Positions 34,649 to 46,187 of a DNA stretch of 64,000 bases are shown one piece after another. The DNA is from Gonocerus acuteangulatus. Lineage: Eukaryota > Arthropoda > Insecta > Hemiptera > Coreidae. The notes beneath the pieces were generated by a model. The model did no database searches. It saw nothing but the letters and a program-made list of their open reading frames with translations, and was not told where the DNA came from. The DNA lies in contig OX328131.1 in NCBI GenBank assembly GCA_946811695.1, forward strand, positions 12,991,141 through 13,055,140, in the 5' to 3' direction. Numbering within the stretch: the first letter of the stretch is position 1; the number at the start of each line of letters is the position of its first letter. The translations under genes and the position numbers were made by a program.

Positions 34649-34717
34649 ATTCTTAAGAAGAAGTTTAGACTTGTCTTTCATGACTGCATTAAATAGAGCT
34701 GGTGTAAATTCATTTGC
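34649..34717 (-). CDS. GR locus 3 exon 2
   Basis: Acceptor CCAG (AG at 34719-34718), 23 codons, donor GTAAGT (34648-34647), phase 0. The peptide ANEFTPALFNAVMKDKSKLL then LKN pairs with locus 1 exon 2 (shared FTP and DKSxLL). Confidence 0.92.
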
Positions 34718-35064
34718 CTGGAATTTAGAAGTGCATTTGATAATTGTATATAAGTGGAAATTTAAGATTTATAAGGTACTAAAACATTTTAGTCGTATAA
34801 AGATGACCTACTTTGAAAAATAAGTCTGCAATTTCATGTATGACTATTGACACAATCCATGGTAAGTTCATGTTGTTAGTTGCTCGTTAAACTTTTACTT
34901 TGCATGAAATGAGTTTAATAAAAACTAATTCATGCATATTAGTGTTGCAGGAGGGTAGATTAGGTAAAACTTTTCTTTCTTTTTTTATGTGTGTGTTTAA
35001 CGGCGCATAAAACACACACATAAAAAAAAAAAAGAGAAAAGTTTTTTCTTTACAGGTTAATCCT

Positions 35065-35229
35065 GTAATTTTTTTTTTTTTACTGGGCCATTAGTGCCCA
35101 CATCCAAGATGTAGCCAGGAATTTTCTCAACGAGCCGTTAGATGAGAAAATTCCTGCCCGTGGGAATCGAACCCGCCATCTACCGCACGAGAATCTAAGG
35201 CCTTAACCACTAGACCACGGGGAGACCCC
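35065..35229 (-). mobile_element. SINE family 1, near-full copy
   Basis: T run (tail), TGGGCCATTAGTGCCCACAT, AGCCAGGAATTTTCTCAACG, TGAGAAAATTCCTGC, the B box in reverse (GGGAATCGAACCCGCC) and CCACTAGACCACGGGGAGACC. It lies in intron 1 of locus 3. Confidence 0.88.
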
Positions 35230-35925
35230 CTGGTTTATTTATTTAGAAGGTGTTGATCATCGGGGTTTCGGTCATTTTTTATTCAATAAATACTAAAATT
35301 TGTTCAACTTCCTAAAATTTGTAGTTAATAATAATAATGGACGTCAAAATTTAAATAAAAATTGAAAATATATAGTCGACAGTTGAGATGTAGAAGGTGT
35401 TGATCATCGGGGTTTCGGTCTTTTTTTATTCAATAAAAACTACATTTAAAGGTAAAATGTATTTATCAACGCATTTTTTTGGCATTAATAAATACATTTT
35501 ACCTATAAAATTCACCACTAGCCACACAGACAAAGTCGTGGGCCCAGCGAGTTTCAAAATATAATCTGAAGACCCATGTTTTGTCTTGTGATATTGCACA
35601 TAAAAAGGCAATTTTTTTTATTTTTGAAAAGCTTTGCTTTCTAAGTGAGACGATAGCGTCCTTATTATTCTATCATGTTCTTGTAAGTTCTTGTTTAAAT
35701 TTTAAACATTTTTCTCACTATGTGAAAAGTGTTCCTTTTTTGTACTGATTAGTTTGTTGTACTGCTTTCTTACTACTTCCTACATGCTGTTTACTTTCCA
35801 ACTACCTTATTTTCATTGTTTAAAAATAATATTGGTTAAAATTTATTGTCTTGATGTATATAATGCACTCATTTCTGCCTGTTTTTACTTACAAGTTGTA
35901 TATTTATTTTTTTACTTATAAGTTG
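35230..35925. other. GR locus 3 intron 1, short duplications
   Basis: A segment AGGTGTTGATCATCGGGGTT plus its following TTTCGGTC..TTTTTATTCAATAAA is present twice (35249 and 35395). The second copy runs into a small palindrome (about 35447-35507) in which GGTAAAATGTATTTAT is mirrored. No coding sequence. Confidence 0.6.
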
Positions 35926-35978
35926 TATTTTTTTAGCTGAAGAAGGCTGCCAACGTGCAGCCGAAACGTCCAAATACA
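35926..35978 (+). ncRNA. Small hammerhead ribozyme motif (dimer type)
   Basis: CTGAAGA (35937-35943), a hairpin with GGCTGC and GCAGCC, GAAA, then CGTC at 35967-35970 and CAAATAC. GAAACGTC reads as A15.1-C-G-T16.1 then C17: the ACGT is self-complementary, so helix III could form only between two molecules, with cleavage after C. Helix I pairing is weak (G-C and several A-T pairs). The core is intact. It sits in intron 1 of locus 3 in antisense orientation to the receptor. Confidence 0.65.
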
Positions 35979-36265
35979 GATTTCTTCCTGAAAGTCTGAC
36001 GTTTTTCTCCTAGCCGAATCCCAACTATACCTTGTCTTCGTATCTCTGCAACGGCTAACTATCTCCATCTTCACTTTAAACATTTTAATTGTAACAATAG
36101 TGGGTAAGTTGAGTAGTTATTTGTCAAGAGAGGAAAAAAATGGAATGTGAGTATTTATGGCTACGGGACTGATTGATTCATAAGGTTTTGGTGAATATTG
36201 GTAGAAATAAAAAAAAAAAAAATACTTGTCTCAATGGCAAAAAAATATAAAAGAAAAATACAAAC

Positions 36266-37183
36266 CTTTTGCTGACAAGTATGACACTTTATTACAATAT
36301 TAATGAGTATACCAGCAGATAAGGCTGCACATAGGCTTAGGTACAGAACGAAGAAAATGTAATGCTTGGTTTTGGGGTACGACAATCCAGAAATAGCAAC
36401 TATCCCATCGACAATGTTCAAGAACAACGATGGCATTAGCAACAAAATATACCTACAGTATGTAAGTTCTAGAGCTTCACAAGAAGTACAAAGATTGTTA
36501 TAAGCTCTGATGAAGTCCTCGACAGTATAGAGTATTAAAGACCGAGTCTTGTTTTCTGTGGCGTATTTAAAGTTTTCCTTCAATACTTTGAACTGAACGG
36601 TTATATTTTGCAGAAGGACATCCAACGGCCTTGTTATTAAGAAGAAGAACAGAAGTGGTGTCAATTCGCTTAATATTCTAAATAATTTTGGCGTGCGTTC
36701 TGGAAGTATATTAAAACGATATACAGCAATGCAGGGTAAGATTAAAACCACCAGTGCAGTGTTACATAAGAAGTCGTAGTACTTTAAATTCCACCCTAAA
36801 TTAATCAAGTGCATATCTACGCGCTGTATAAGCGCTAAGGTTCTGTATATTTTACTTCTACCAAATATTGTAAATATTAGAAACAAACAGACAGCTAGTT
36901 CATCGAACAGTAGGATCATGTAGTGTATGACTATATAGAAACATGCACCTTTACTACAACTCCAAGCGCAAGTTAATAAAGCATACATATGAACAAATAG
37001 TAAGGACGAAAATATCAAAATAGTATAAAGTAGACGCCATGGGTTGACACTCCCAAATCTGTCGATAGGGAAAAGTCCAAAAAACCTGCAAAATGTCAGA
37101 CTAGGCTCTACAGCAGAAATTATATCCAAGGGCTGGGATATCTGCTGCCATTTTGTACCGAAGAAAGACGTTCTTAACACCAT
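36266..37183 (-). CDS. Gustatory receptor, first exon F (class I, locus 3)
   Basis: 306 residues from MVLRTSFFGTKW to CHTCQQK, with donor GTTTG (36265-36264), phase 0. Class I features: SAVEPSLTFCRFFGLFPID, TM1 in WRLLYTILIFSSLLFVHMYA, TM4 block ELTPLLFFFLITRPLDVLL, RAYNNLCTSC, TYCRY, and TM6 in LYLSLCAALSAGILINI. The product is 379 residues with its own E2-E4. It is most similar to exon C in the region just after the start. The class I upstream motif lies 83 bp away. The frame stays open for another ~35 codons past the donor, into the intron, but those codons are not conserved. Confidence 0.9.
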
Positions 37184-37265
37184 TCTGCTTTCTGGTCAAA
37201 CTATTGTGGGAGTTCTAACAATAGTCAATAGCACAGCCATTTCTAAATTCTTTCCTGTCAGAAAG

Positions 37266-37287
37266 CACTTAAGATGGCTATCTACAG
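37266..37287 (-). promoter_or_regulatory. Class I GR upstream motif, copy F
   Basis: Gene orientation CTGTAGATAGCCATCTTAAG then TG, a match to GATAGCNATCTWAAGTG at 83 bp from the ATG. This is the only copy outside locus 1, so conservation is not just local duplication within locus 1. Confidence 0.68.
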
Positions 37288-38833
37288 AATATTCATATTT
37301 GATTTCCTTTATTAGCATTTTAGGAAACAATAAAAATATTAAATATTCTTTAATATTTTGTGAATCGATACTAGAATAATTTCTTTTAGTATTCTAAAAT
37401 GGAATGTAGCTATTGACATTGCATTCAAGAATGATTTTATTTTTGAGAAAATTTCATCGATCCTACCTACTAGATCAAGGTTTATAAATATGAATACCAA
37501 TTTATTATTAATTAAAAATTAAAATACAAATACAATTGTATTCACAAATTTTTCTGCTAATTCCCGGAAAAATTGTAAATATTCATAAAAAATGTGAATA
37601 TTCAAACAAAAAGAGGGGAATATAAATATATTCACAAAATGATTTGTGAGTTTTTGTGTATTAACGAAAAATTAAAATAAAATTGAAGACAATTTTTGTA
37701 TTGTATGTAAGCAGAATATGAGCAAAACCAATTTATATGTATTATAAACATGCACGTTTTGTTTACAAAACAAATGGGTGATATAGGGTGGCCCATGAAA
37801 TAGTTAACATTTGAAAAAATCACATAAAAAAACATTCGACATATTTAAAAAATTCGTTTCGACCCTTCTGCTCAAATTCAGGAACATAAATATGCTTTAG
37901 GTTCATCCGACAAACCTATGTAATGTACTGTATAACATGTAGCCTTATTTTTCGTATATGGCCACCGCGCATGCGCGAACGCCAGCGGACACATTTATGT
38001 GATACTATTTTTGTAACCCTTAGCTCCACCCGACAAACCTATGAAATGCACTCTATAACAGACAGTCTTATTTTTCGTACATGGCCACTGCGCATACGAG
38101 AACACCAGCGGGCACTTTTTTGTGACACCTTTTTGGAACGACCCGACAAACCTACTAAAGTGCTGTATAAGATATAGACTTCTTTTTCGTAAATGGCCAC
38201 CGCACTTGCGTGAACGCCATCGGACACCTTGGGACACTTTTTGTATGTTATGTACTAATTAACATACAGTTATCTTCTTCGCACTGCGCATGCGCGAACG
38301 CCAGCGAACACTTTTTTTTGTAACGCATATAGTCTTCTTTTCCATACATGGTCACTGCTTATGCGCGAATGCCACTGCGCATGAGCGAACGCCACTGCGC
38401 ATGCGCGAACGCCAGCGGACGCTTTTTTGTAACGTTTTTTTCCAGTTTGGTCACCGCTAAAGCATATTTATGCTAAAATGTTTATTTACAAGAAAGCTAA
38501 TTAGATGGATTTTTTTTCTAAATTTAAAATTACATCTAAATGATCACCGTTTCGACTTTTGTACTCTTCTAAGCGACCACTGAAATTTTCGAATACTTTT
38601 CTTCAAAGAGAGCGCCCACATCTCTTGGACGATTCTTTCTTTTTACTATTTGATATGAGTTAAGCAGTAAAAACTGGGTTCAAATACCTTCCTTAAGCGG
38701 TAATGTTTCTAAAAAATAGGTTAGTAATTTAAAAAAAAAAATGTCACAAAGGAATAAATGTAGATCCTGATTAAAAAATCTTTAATCAAAATTAAAATAT
38801 GCGTTATCTTTTATATTCTTCAGTTTTTCTAGT
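37288..38833. repeat. Intergenic between loci 3 and 4 with a degenerate ~120-bp tandem repeat
   Basis: About 37901-38440 holds four to five diverged units that start CGACAAACCTA and contain TTATTTTTCGTA, ATGGCCAC, GCGCATGCGCGAACGCCAG and CGGACACTTTTTTGT. The CpG-rich GCGCATGCGCG strings stand out from the AT-rich surroundings. The rest (37288-37900 and 38441-38833) shows no feature. Confidence 0.7.
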
Positions 38834-38890
38834 TTACTGATGGCCAAACTGAATCAGGATGAAGACGTATGTAGTAGCTGCAGCAACCAT
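38834..38890 (-). CDS. GR locus 4 shared exon 4
   Basis: Acceptor CTTTAG (AG at 38892-38891), then MVAAATTYVFILIQFGHQ and TAA. The TYhhhhhQF signature is complete. It is preceded in the intron by A-rich sequence rather than a strong pyrimidine tract; the plus-strand side reads as A runs, i.e. T runs in gene orientation. Confidence 0.92.
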   Translation of the reverse strand: MVAAATTYVFILIQFGHQ

Positions 38891-38980
38891 CTAAAGAAAA
38901 AAAAAAAAACAAAAAAAAAAAAACAATAAATAAAAACAGAATAAAAAAGTTTAAACATTAATTAGAATAGCAATATACAT

Positions 38981-40518
38981 GTCTGTATACCTATCAATAA
39001 CATTTAAATGTCTGTATACCTATCAATAACATTTAAATGTCTGTATACCTATCAATAACATTTAAATGTCTGTATACCTATCAATAACATTTAAATGTCT
39101 GTATGCCTATCAATAACATTTAAATGTCTGTATGCCTATCAATAACATTTAAATGTCTGTATGCCTATCAATAACATTTAAATGTCTGTATGCCTATCAA
39201 TAACATTTAAATGTCTGTATGCCTATCAATAACATTTAAATGTCTGTATGCCTATCAATAACATTTAAATGTCTGTATACCTATCAATAACATTTAAATG
39301 TCTGTATGCCTATCAATAACATTTAAATGCCTGTATGCCTATCAATAACATTTAAATGCCTGTATGCCTATCAATAACATTTAAATGCCTGTATGCCTAT
39401 CAATAACATTTAAATGTCTGTATGCCTATCAATAACATTTAAATGTCTGTATGCCTATCAATAACATTTAAATGTCTGTATGCCTATCAATAACATTTAA
39501 ATGTCTGTATGCCTATCAATAACATTTAAATGTCTGTATGCCTATCAATAACATTTAAATGTCTGTATGCCTATAAATAACATTTAAATGTCTGTATGCC
39601 TATCAATAACATTTAAATGTCTGTATGCCTATCAATAACATTTAAATGTCTGTATGCCTATCAATAACATTTAAATGTCTGTATACCTATCAATAACATT
39701 TAAATGACTGTATACCTATCAATAACATTTAAATGTCTGTATACCTATCAGTAACATTTAAATGTCTGTATACCTATCAGTAACATTTAAATGCCTGTAT
39801 ACCTATCAGTAACATTTAAATGTCTGTATACCTATCAGTAACATTTAAATGTCTGTATACCTATCAATAACATTTAAATGTCTGTATACCTATCAATAAC
39901 ATTTAAATGTCTGTATACCTATCAATAACATTTAAATGTCTGTATACCTATCAATAACATTTAAATGTCTGTATACCTATCAATAACATTTAAATGTCTG
40001 TATACCTATCAATAACAATTAAATGTCTGTATACCTATCAATAACAATTAAATGTCTGTATACCTATCAATAACATTCAAATGTCTGTATACCTATCAAT
40101 AACAATTAAATGTCTGTATACCTATCAATAACAATTAAATGTCTGAATACCTATCAATAACATTTAAATGTCTGTATACCTATCAATAACATTTAAATGT
40201 CTGTATACCTATCAATAACATTTAAATGTCTGTATACCTATCAATAACATTTAAATGTCTGTATACCTATCAATAACAATTAAATGTCTGTATACCTATC
40301 AATAACAATTAAATGTCTGAATACCTATCAATAACATTTAAATGTCTGTATACCTATCAATAACATTTAAATGACTGTATACCTATCAATAACATTTAAA
40401 TGTCTGTATACCTATCAATAACAATTAAATGTCTGTATACCTATCAATAACATTTAAATGTCTGTATACCTATCAATAACAATTAAATGTCTGTATACCT
40501 ATCAATAACATTTAAATG
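38981..40518. repeat. 29-bp satellite array, about 53 copies
   Basis: Period 29 (for example starts at 39001 and 39030) with unit elements CATTTAAATG and TCTGTATACCTATCAATAA. Variants are clustered: GTATGCC dominates about 39100-39660, GTATACC the flanks, CAGTAAC about 39745-39845, and CAATTAAATG about 40010-40490. This shows local spreading of variants. It lies between exons 3 and 4 of locus 4. Confidence 0.97.
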
Positions 40519-41109
40519 GCATACCGTTTCGTGACTTATGGATTATATGTTGTTAACATTTCTCATCTACACTTGTGGATTGTATCCTCTGGGCGATATA
40601 ACAAGCGTGGTTTCAAGGGACCACGCACTGTTTGCGAACGTTTTACTTCGTCTGTTCTTTATTGTTCACTGATGTGGTTTTATTCAATTTTTTAATTATG
40701 TATTGCACGGTCACTTGAGACTTGGCTTTCAGAGGACTGCTCGAGATCAGAATCCAAGCCGTTAACTGAGCGAAGGCTATCTTGATCAGCCTCCTTCTAG
40801 TTCCTGCTGTTGAGGGAAGCCTGCCAGTGAGGTTGCTAGTATCTCTCGCCATAGAGGTAGAGAGAATAGAGAAAGAGAGGTGGGTGACTACTACGTCATT
40901 GTTTCCAGCAGTCGATCCCTAACATAATTATCATTATGACTATTTTAAGTGTCTGAATAATTAGTTTGCATTAAAAATGTTTATTCTTTTTATTAATCAA
41001 ATTGAAAGAGTTTCTAGTTTATTTTCTTGCGTCAAATTAATAGGAAATGTTGTTTGTTATTATTATTTGCATTTCAGGCTCGATCCGGATTTTGTATTAA
41101 AAAAAAAAG
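40519..41109. other. GR locus 4 intron 3, no gene seen
   Basis: Mixed-composition DNA. A small minus-strand frame at 40643-40852 has no recognisable domain and no splice or promoter support. Confidence 0.45.
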
Positions 41110-41739
41110 GTACTTACGTATTAGCGTCAAAGCAGGTTAAAGAGTCTGGTCTCAGAGAACTGGATCTACACCGGATCAGAGAGCTGGATCTACACCGGGT
41201 CAGAGAGCTGGATCAAGGAGTCAAATCAGTTTTTGCCAATATGGCGACGGGATTATCAACGATTTAGGTTTAGGTTTAGAGTTTTGATATAACCTTTATC
41301 AACGCGAAAACGCGTAGCACTTATATTAATAGCATAATTGCTATGTGTTTCGCTCGCTCAAGGTTATATCAAAACTCTAGTCAATCCAACTCGTTGATAA
41401 TATAGATCAAGGATGGGTTTTCGCTGGATAATGGACTGATATACAATTTAGCATCCCTTCGAAACAGCCTCTTTCATCCTTGCTATTCTGTCGTCGCCAT
41501 ATAAACTCGCACAAAAACTGAAATCGCGTAACAAACGAAAAAAACAACAACAATTGCGAGGGTAAATAAAGCACAAATGAATTGCGTTAAAAAGACAAAG
41601 GGAACAAGATGATTACTATAAACACAATAGCCAATGAAATCTCTGATAGTGATTGACCAATAGAAATGCGTCATCCATGATCCAGATCTCTGAACGAGAC
41701 CCGCCTCTTTAACCTGCTTTGACGCTAATACGTAAGTAC
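41110..41739. mobile_element. 630-bp foldback element
   Basis: Left arm starts GTACTTACGTATTAGCGTCA and continues AAGCAGGTTAAAGAG; the right arm is its complement, ending CGCTAATACGTAAGTAC. Just inside the left arm are three short tandem units of AGAGAGCTGGATC(T)ACACCGG type (41155-41215). The centre (about 41285-41400) carries TGTGTTTCGCTCGCTCAAGG and AGTCAATCCAACTCG, shared with the centres of the elements at 3478-4330 and 49767-51097. No coding domain was recognised. Confidence 0.75.
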
Positions 41740-41895
41740 AAAAAAAAAAAAAAAAACACCAAAAAACATAAAATAAACATATTTTTGACAAATAAATTAA
41801 GCGTGTGAATATTTATTGGTCCCATATTATATTTTCCATTATACTTAATAGTCAATGTAATATTAAAAGAGATAGTAATTGAAATATTAACTTAC

Positions 41896-41988
41896 AGAAT
41901 GCATTAACGAGTGATCCAAGGGAAATAGACCAAAAGCAGAAAAACTAATTTCACTCTTAATTTTCGTTAGGTGTATGAGTAAATTGGG
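41896..41988 (-). CDS. GR locus 4 shared exon 3
   Basis: Acceptor TTTCAG (AG at 41990-41989), 31 codons, donor GTAAG (41895-41894), phase 0. The peptide is PNLLIHLTKIKSEISFSAFG then LFPLDHSLMHS. It is one codon longer than exon 3 of the other three loci but keeps SAFGLFPLDH. Confidence 0.9.
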
Positions 41989-42612
41989 CTGAAATAATAA
42001 ATAGATACTGTTAAAATAATCATCAGATGTAAGCATAACAGTGCAAAATATTATAATGATATAAATGTCAGGAAGAAGGAAAATAGAATTTACATCATTA
42101 TATTTGTAGCGGCACCCTCCTCACAGTTTGGTTTTCACAGTCAAGAGTTGCCATACAGACTTATATTCTAAATTTAATTATTATAATTATAACTTATACG
42201 TTAATATACTTAATAATCTTATTTAAATTCTACGTACACATTTAAATAATTATTTTGGACTTATAGATTTAATTTATCTGTTATATATTTGTAATAGTAT
42301 TACGAAATTAATATACGATGTGCAGTAGACCTCCAAACCACATGGGAGAAAGTTGTGTTGTGTTGTGTGTTTGTGAGGGTGCATGCGCGTACGTGTGTGT
42401 GTGTGTCTGTTAACGGTACGTGCCAGAGTTATTGATTTTGTTTCGCCACGAAAATTGGTATATAGTAGTACTTCTTCTGGATTGCATCATTGGGTCGACA
42501 TCAAAAGCGGAGTTTCTCCCTATAGAAACCCACTAAAAGACAAATTTGAAAATAAAACATAATTAATCTAAAATTATTTTCATATATTAATATGACTAAT
42601 AAAAAAACTTAC

Positions 42613-42681
42613 GTTATTAACGAGCTCATTTGTTGGGTCATTAATAATTATTTCATGAACAATTATTAAAAATTCTTTAGC
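42613..42681 (-). CDS. GR locus 4 shared exon 2
   Basis: Acceptor TCAG (AG at 42683-42682), 23 codons, donor GTAAGT (42612-42611), phase 0. The peptide is AKEFLIIVHEIIINDPTNEL then VNN, pairing with locus 2 exon 2 (TNEL). Confidence 0.91.
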
Positions 42682-42872
42682 CTGAAAATGAAAAAAAAAA
42701 AAAAAAGTTTTATTAATTAATCAAATCTTTAGTATATTGAATTCTACAGTACTATAAAAGTCAAGTGGCTAAATAGTAAAGTCCATCACATTTGAAATTA
42801 AATATGGAAGGCAGTGCCTCTCACCAAAAAATTAAGGAAAATAAAAGACTCCACGAAAAAAAGACAAAGTTC

Positions 42873-42985
42873 CTAAGGAGGTACCCGTGGGGAAGAATTT
42901 GTCACAACCAGGATACGTTTAGGACACACATACCTCACCCACATTCACTTCATTATGAAGGACCCTGAATCACAATGTAAGCAGC
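42873..42985 (+). pseudogene. Non-LTR retrotransposon, C-terminal tail fragment
   Basis: Translates without a stop as GGTRGEEFVTTRIRLGHTYL, then THIHFIMKDPESQC. The string RIRLGHTxLTH is typical of the sequence just past the RNase H region at the end of Jockey/CR1-type ORF2. The rest of the element is missing. It lies in intron 1 of locus 4. Confidence 0.72.
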
Positions 42986-43094
42986 TGACTACAAACACAG
43001 CTGGTTGTTGCTATGTATATGGTCTTCACTTGAGACGTGGCCATTGTTGCGGAAGGTTAGCCTAGGCTCTGCTAGGTTGTATTTAAGTTTTAGG

Positions 43095-43134
43095 CTCCTG
43101 AAGAGGCATCAGGTTATACGAAACATGTAGAACT
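43095..43134 (+). ncRNA. Hammerhead-ribozyme-like motif, helix II partly decayed
   Basis: CTCCTGAAGA, GGCAT-CAGGTT-ATAC (helix II with one mismatch), GAAACATGTA, GAAC. It keeps CTGANGA, GAAA and the self-complementary ACATGT followed by A. Helix I is weak (C-G, T-A and one further pair). Confidence 0.5.
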
Positions 43135-43184
43135 ATTTTAGTGAAGTGACTAGTATGTTAATTTCTTATTTTATTCATTGAGCG

Positions 43185-43260
43185 TCTGCATACATATGAA
43201 ATAATTGCGTCATAAAGTCAACCTAATAAGCGGGGTATGGAGGGAGGGAGGAACCTGAGC
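43185..43260 (-). repeat. R-A end module, diverged copy
   Basis: AATTGCGTCATAAAGTCAAC, GCGGGGTATGGAGGGAGGGA and GGAACCTGAGCTAATAG correspond to the hairpin module at 25735-25885 and 61225-61370. A further piece, CCTATGAAGAAGGAAGGAAA with CGTGCTAAAATAATA, lies at 43396-43432. Confidence 0.5.
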
Positions 43261-43629
43261 TAATAGAATCCCTAACACTTTAAGCTTATCGGCTAAAATT
43301 TGATAACTTGGACCACACTTTTAATGTGTACCTATTTTGATTGAAGTAATTTAATTGAAATGTTTGATAATTACATGTTTTATCAGATGGATCACCCTAT
43401 GAAGAAGGAAGGAAACGTGCTAAAATAATAATAATGTAAGGGGCCGATAAGCAAGGAGGGCATTTAAAGGAGTAGATAATAGGGACATATTTTAGAGAAG
43501 CGGGATCCTCTTTCAAAATTATAATTCATAATCAGGTTACTGATACACTCATAAATATCTTAAACCATCGCTAAGATGAGACAAAAGGTTGAGTAAGAGA
43601 GAGACAGCTAGTTAGAGTGATCAACTATT

Positions 43630-43985
43630 ATAATTTTGGGGGATATTTGGAGCTGACCTACCTCATAGCGTCTGGACCCAAGATCTCAGGAACGGGTGTG
43701 GACTCTGACCCGTCGGAGGTAAGCCGGCCCTTATTAAACCCTTCACTCCCACCTGCGCTCAATCTCGCGGCTGGACGAGGCAACTCTCGTCAGCTCTTAG
43801 ACCTTACGGGAATTACCTTAGGGGACAGCCACGTGCGGTTACAACGAACCAGACGCATCGTTTGTGGATTCGTTGTTCCCACACCTCCAGTGATGGACAT
43901 CCAACCTTTTATCTCATCTTTACTACAAGTCCAAGGGAATACGGGGACGTACAATGAAAAAAAAAACCTAACCTTTATAAATTGA
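43630..43985 (+). other. GC-rich open segment of unknown origin
   Basis: An open frame of 122 codons (43617-43985) in a stretch clearly less AT-rich than its surroundings, ending beside an A run (43957-43966). The peptide has SGTGVDSDPSEVSRPLLNPS and LTGITLGDSHVRLQRTRR but no domain I recognise. It may be a retroelement 3' end or a SINE-like unit carrying a poly(A) tail. Host coding function is not supported. Confidence 0.35.
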
Positions 43986-44714
43986 ATAAATCATCAATTA
44001 TCGTGAGATTATAAATTTTGGCTAACATTGTGGTTTACGCGTGATATTGCAATATTGTATTAATTCTCTTTGTGATCTGTGGGCTTTTCAGTATGTTAGC
44101 TATATGTGGGCTCCTATATGATAACAGTTTACTTAAGTTTTGAAGCATGTGTAAGTAGTCTCTTTTAATGATGCATGTAAGTAAATGTTGAAAGTAAAAA
44201 AAAAAAAAACTCCATTTTATGTTTTTTGACAAAAGGGAGCCAATCGGTCAACCTATCCCTCATTAAAATTCCACTCAATTCGCACAGATTTACCGCTTAC
44301 TAAATGTAGACTTTTCCCTTTAAGCAGTGAATCTCGAGTAATTTAGGGGGCTGAGGAAAAAAAACCGCGAGAATCCTCTGATTAATCGAGAAAAACATAG
44401 GTTTGTTATTGGACGTCCAGAGAGTATCTTCTAGAATGGGTTTAGTGATATAATCAATGTTTTCTTAAAGTAAAGTTTGGCTATTTCATGATGGCATGAT
44501 TAGAATTTAATTATCTTGATTATTGTTTTGAGCAATCCTTTCTTATTCAATCAAAAATATGTCTACGTAGAAAAACAAAAAAGAAACATGGACATAAATC
44601 CTTTTCGCTTTGGAAAAGGACCATAATTAAAATGAACTTTTTTGTTGGAAATAGTATCCAGAATCACCTCCTAGAGTTTACCTACTTAGACCTGAATCAC
44701 CCTGTATATATACA
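43986..44714. other. GR locus 4 intron 1, no feature seen
   Basis: AT-rich DNA. No repeat or gene recognised between the GC-rich segment and the 1.4-kb foldback. Confidence 0.45.
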
Positions 44715-46159
44715 GGGTGTCCCACATTGAGATGTCATAACTTTTGGAGTTTATTCTGCATATAATTTGTTGTTCAGAGGCGCAAAAATGAGCGTTCTGT
44801 CTGAAAATGTAGAGGAGCTACGCAAACTTTTGTCTTTTTTAAAAACTATCGGCTTTTTTAAAGAAAAACTGAGTTTTCGGAAATTGTGATAAATCTATCG
44901 TAAATAAACACCACATTTTTAGAATCTGCATTAAATTTCCAATAAGACAAACTGGTTATTGAAGTATTACCACGTAAATTCAGAGCTATATTAAAAGAGG
45001 TGAAGTGTGTTTAATATTAGTTTTTTATTAAATTATTCAATATTTTCTTAACTGGCTATTTTTAGACTTAGAGGTTTGCCTCCGCCTCAAAAGTTGCATT
45101 ATTTAATAAGCTTCAAAATGGTACCTCGTAGTTTAAGAAAAAAATCTATTTCAATCTATCATGAAGATTGGATAGTTAGCCGTCGAGGTGATAAGTAAAG
45201 ATGGAATGGTTGGGATTCAGCTAAAAAAAACCTCAATACGATTTTTTTTACAAAATTCGTATTGAGGTATTGAGGTTATTTCAATCTATTTTTTTCTGAT
45301 TTCTAAGTCAAAACCAATAAATCTGCTTTAGCGTGAACGAGCTATTCTTTAATTCCACACGATGATGGTGATGTCCCACCCTTCCCACACTACATGACCT
45401 TTATTACGCAAGCCCATCTACCAAATATTAACTCACTCTGGTTTCAAATGGTTGGTCGCCCGGCACATAATGGACGAGTGGTGATGGAATGGCCATTCCG
45501 TCACCACTCGTCCATTATCAGCTGGGCAACCATCCATTTGAAACCAGAGCGAGATAATATTTGGTAGATGGGCTTGTGTAATAAACGTCATGTAGTTTGG
45601 GAAGGATGGGACATCACCATCATCGTGTAAAATTAAAGAATTGGTTCAGAATGGCTCGTTCACGCTAAAGCACATTTATTGGTTTTGACTTAGAAATCAG
45701 AAAAAAAAATAGATTGAAATAGGTTTCTTTCTTAATATACGAGGTATCATTTTGAAGCTTATTAAATAATGCAACTTTTGAGGCGGAGGCAAACCTCTAA
45801 GTCTAAAAATAGCTGATTAAGAAAATATTGAATAATTTAATAAAACATTAATATTAAACATTCTTACCTATATGGCTTTCAATATAGCTCTTAATTTACG
45901 TAGTAATATTTTAATAACCAGTGTATCTTATTGGAAATTTAATGTAGATTCTAAAAATGTGGTATTTATTTACGATACATTGATAAAAAATTCCGAAAAC
46001 TCAGTTTTTCTTTAAAAAAGCCGGTAGTTCTTAAAAAAAGACAAAAGTTTGCGTAGCTCCTCTACGTTTTCAGATAGAACGCTCATTTTTGCTCCTCTAA
46101 ACTACAAATTAAATGCAAAATAAACCCCTAGAGTTATGAAACCTCAATGTGGGACACCC
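44715..46159. mobile_element. 1.45-kb near-perfect foldback element
   Basis: The ends are GGGTGTCCCACATTGAG and CTCAATGTGGGACACCC. The two arms (about 44715-45500 and 45510-46159) are reverse complements over nearly their whole length, meeting at a centre around 45488-45520 (GATGGAATGGCCATTCCGTC). Indels make the arms unequal. The GGGTGTCCCA end is common among insect inverted-repeat transposons. No coding sequence. It ends 29 bp before the donor of the pseudo-exon. Confidence 0.85.
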
Positions 46160-46187
46160 ACCCGTCTACTGAGCTTTGAAAAGTTAC

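Larger units (their letters stand above)
32691..37183 (-). other. GR locus 3 (class I): exon F plus its own tail
   Basis: Gene-level entry. F (37183-36266) joins E2 (34717-34649), E3 (33694-33605) and E4 (32753-32691), all phase 0, giving 379 residues. It is the most compact locus, and its tail exons are nearly identical to those of locus 1. Only one first exon was found. Confidence 0.87.

Noticed and set aside
38981..40518. CRISPR-like 29-bp repeat array
   Set aside because: Units of 29 bp follow one another with no spacers; it is a minisatellite/satellite inside an intron.
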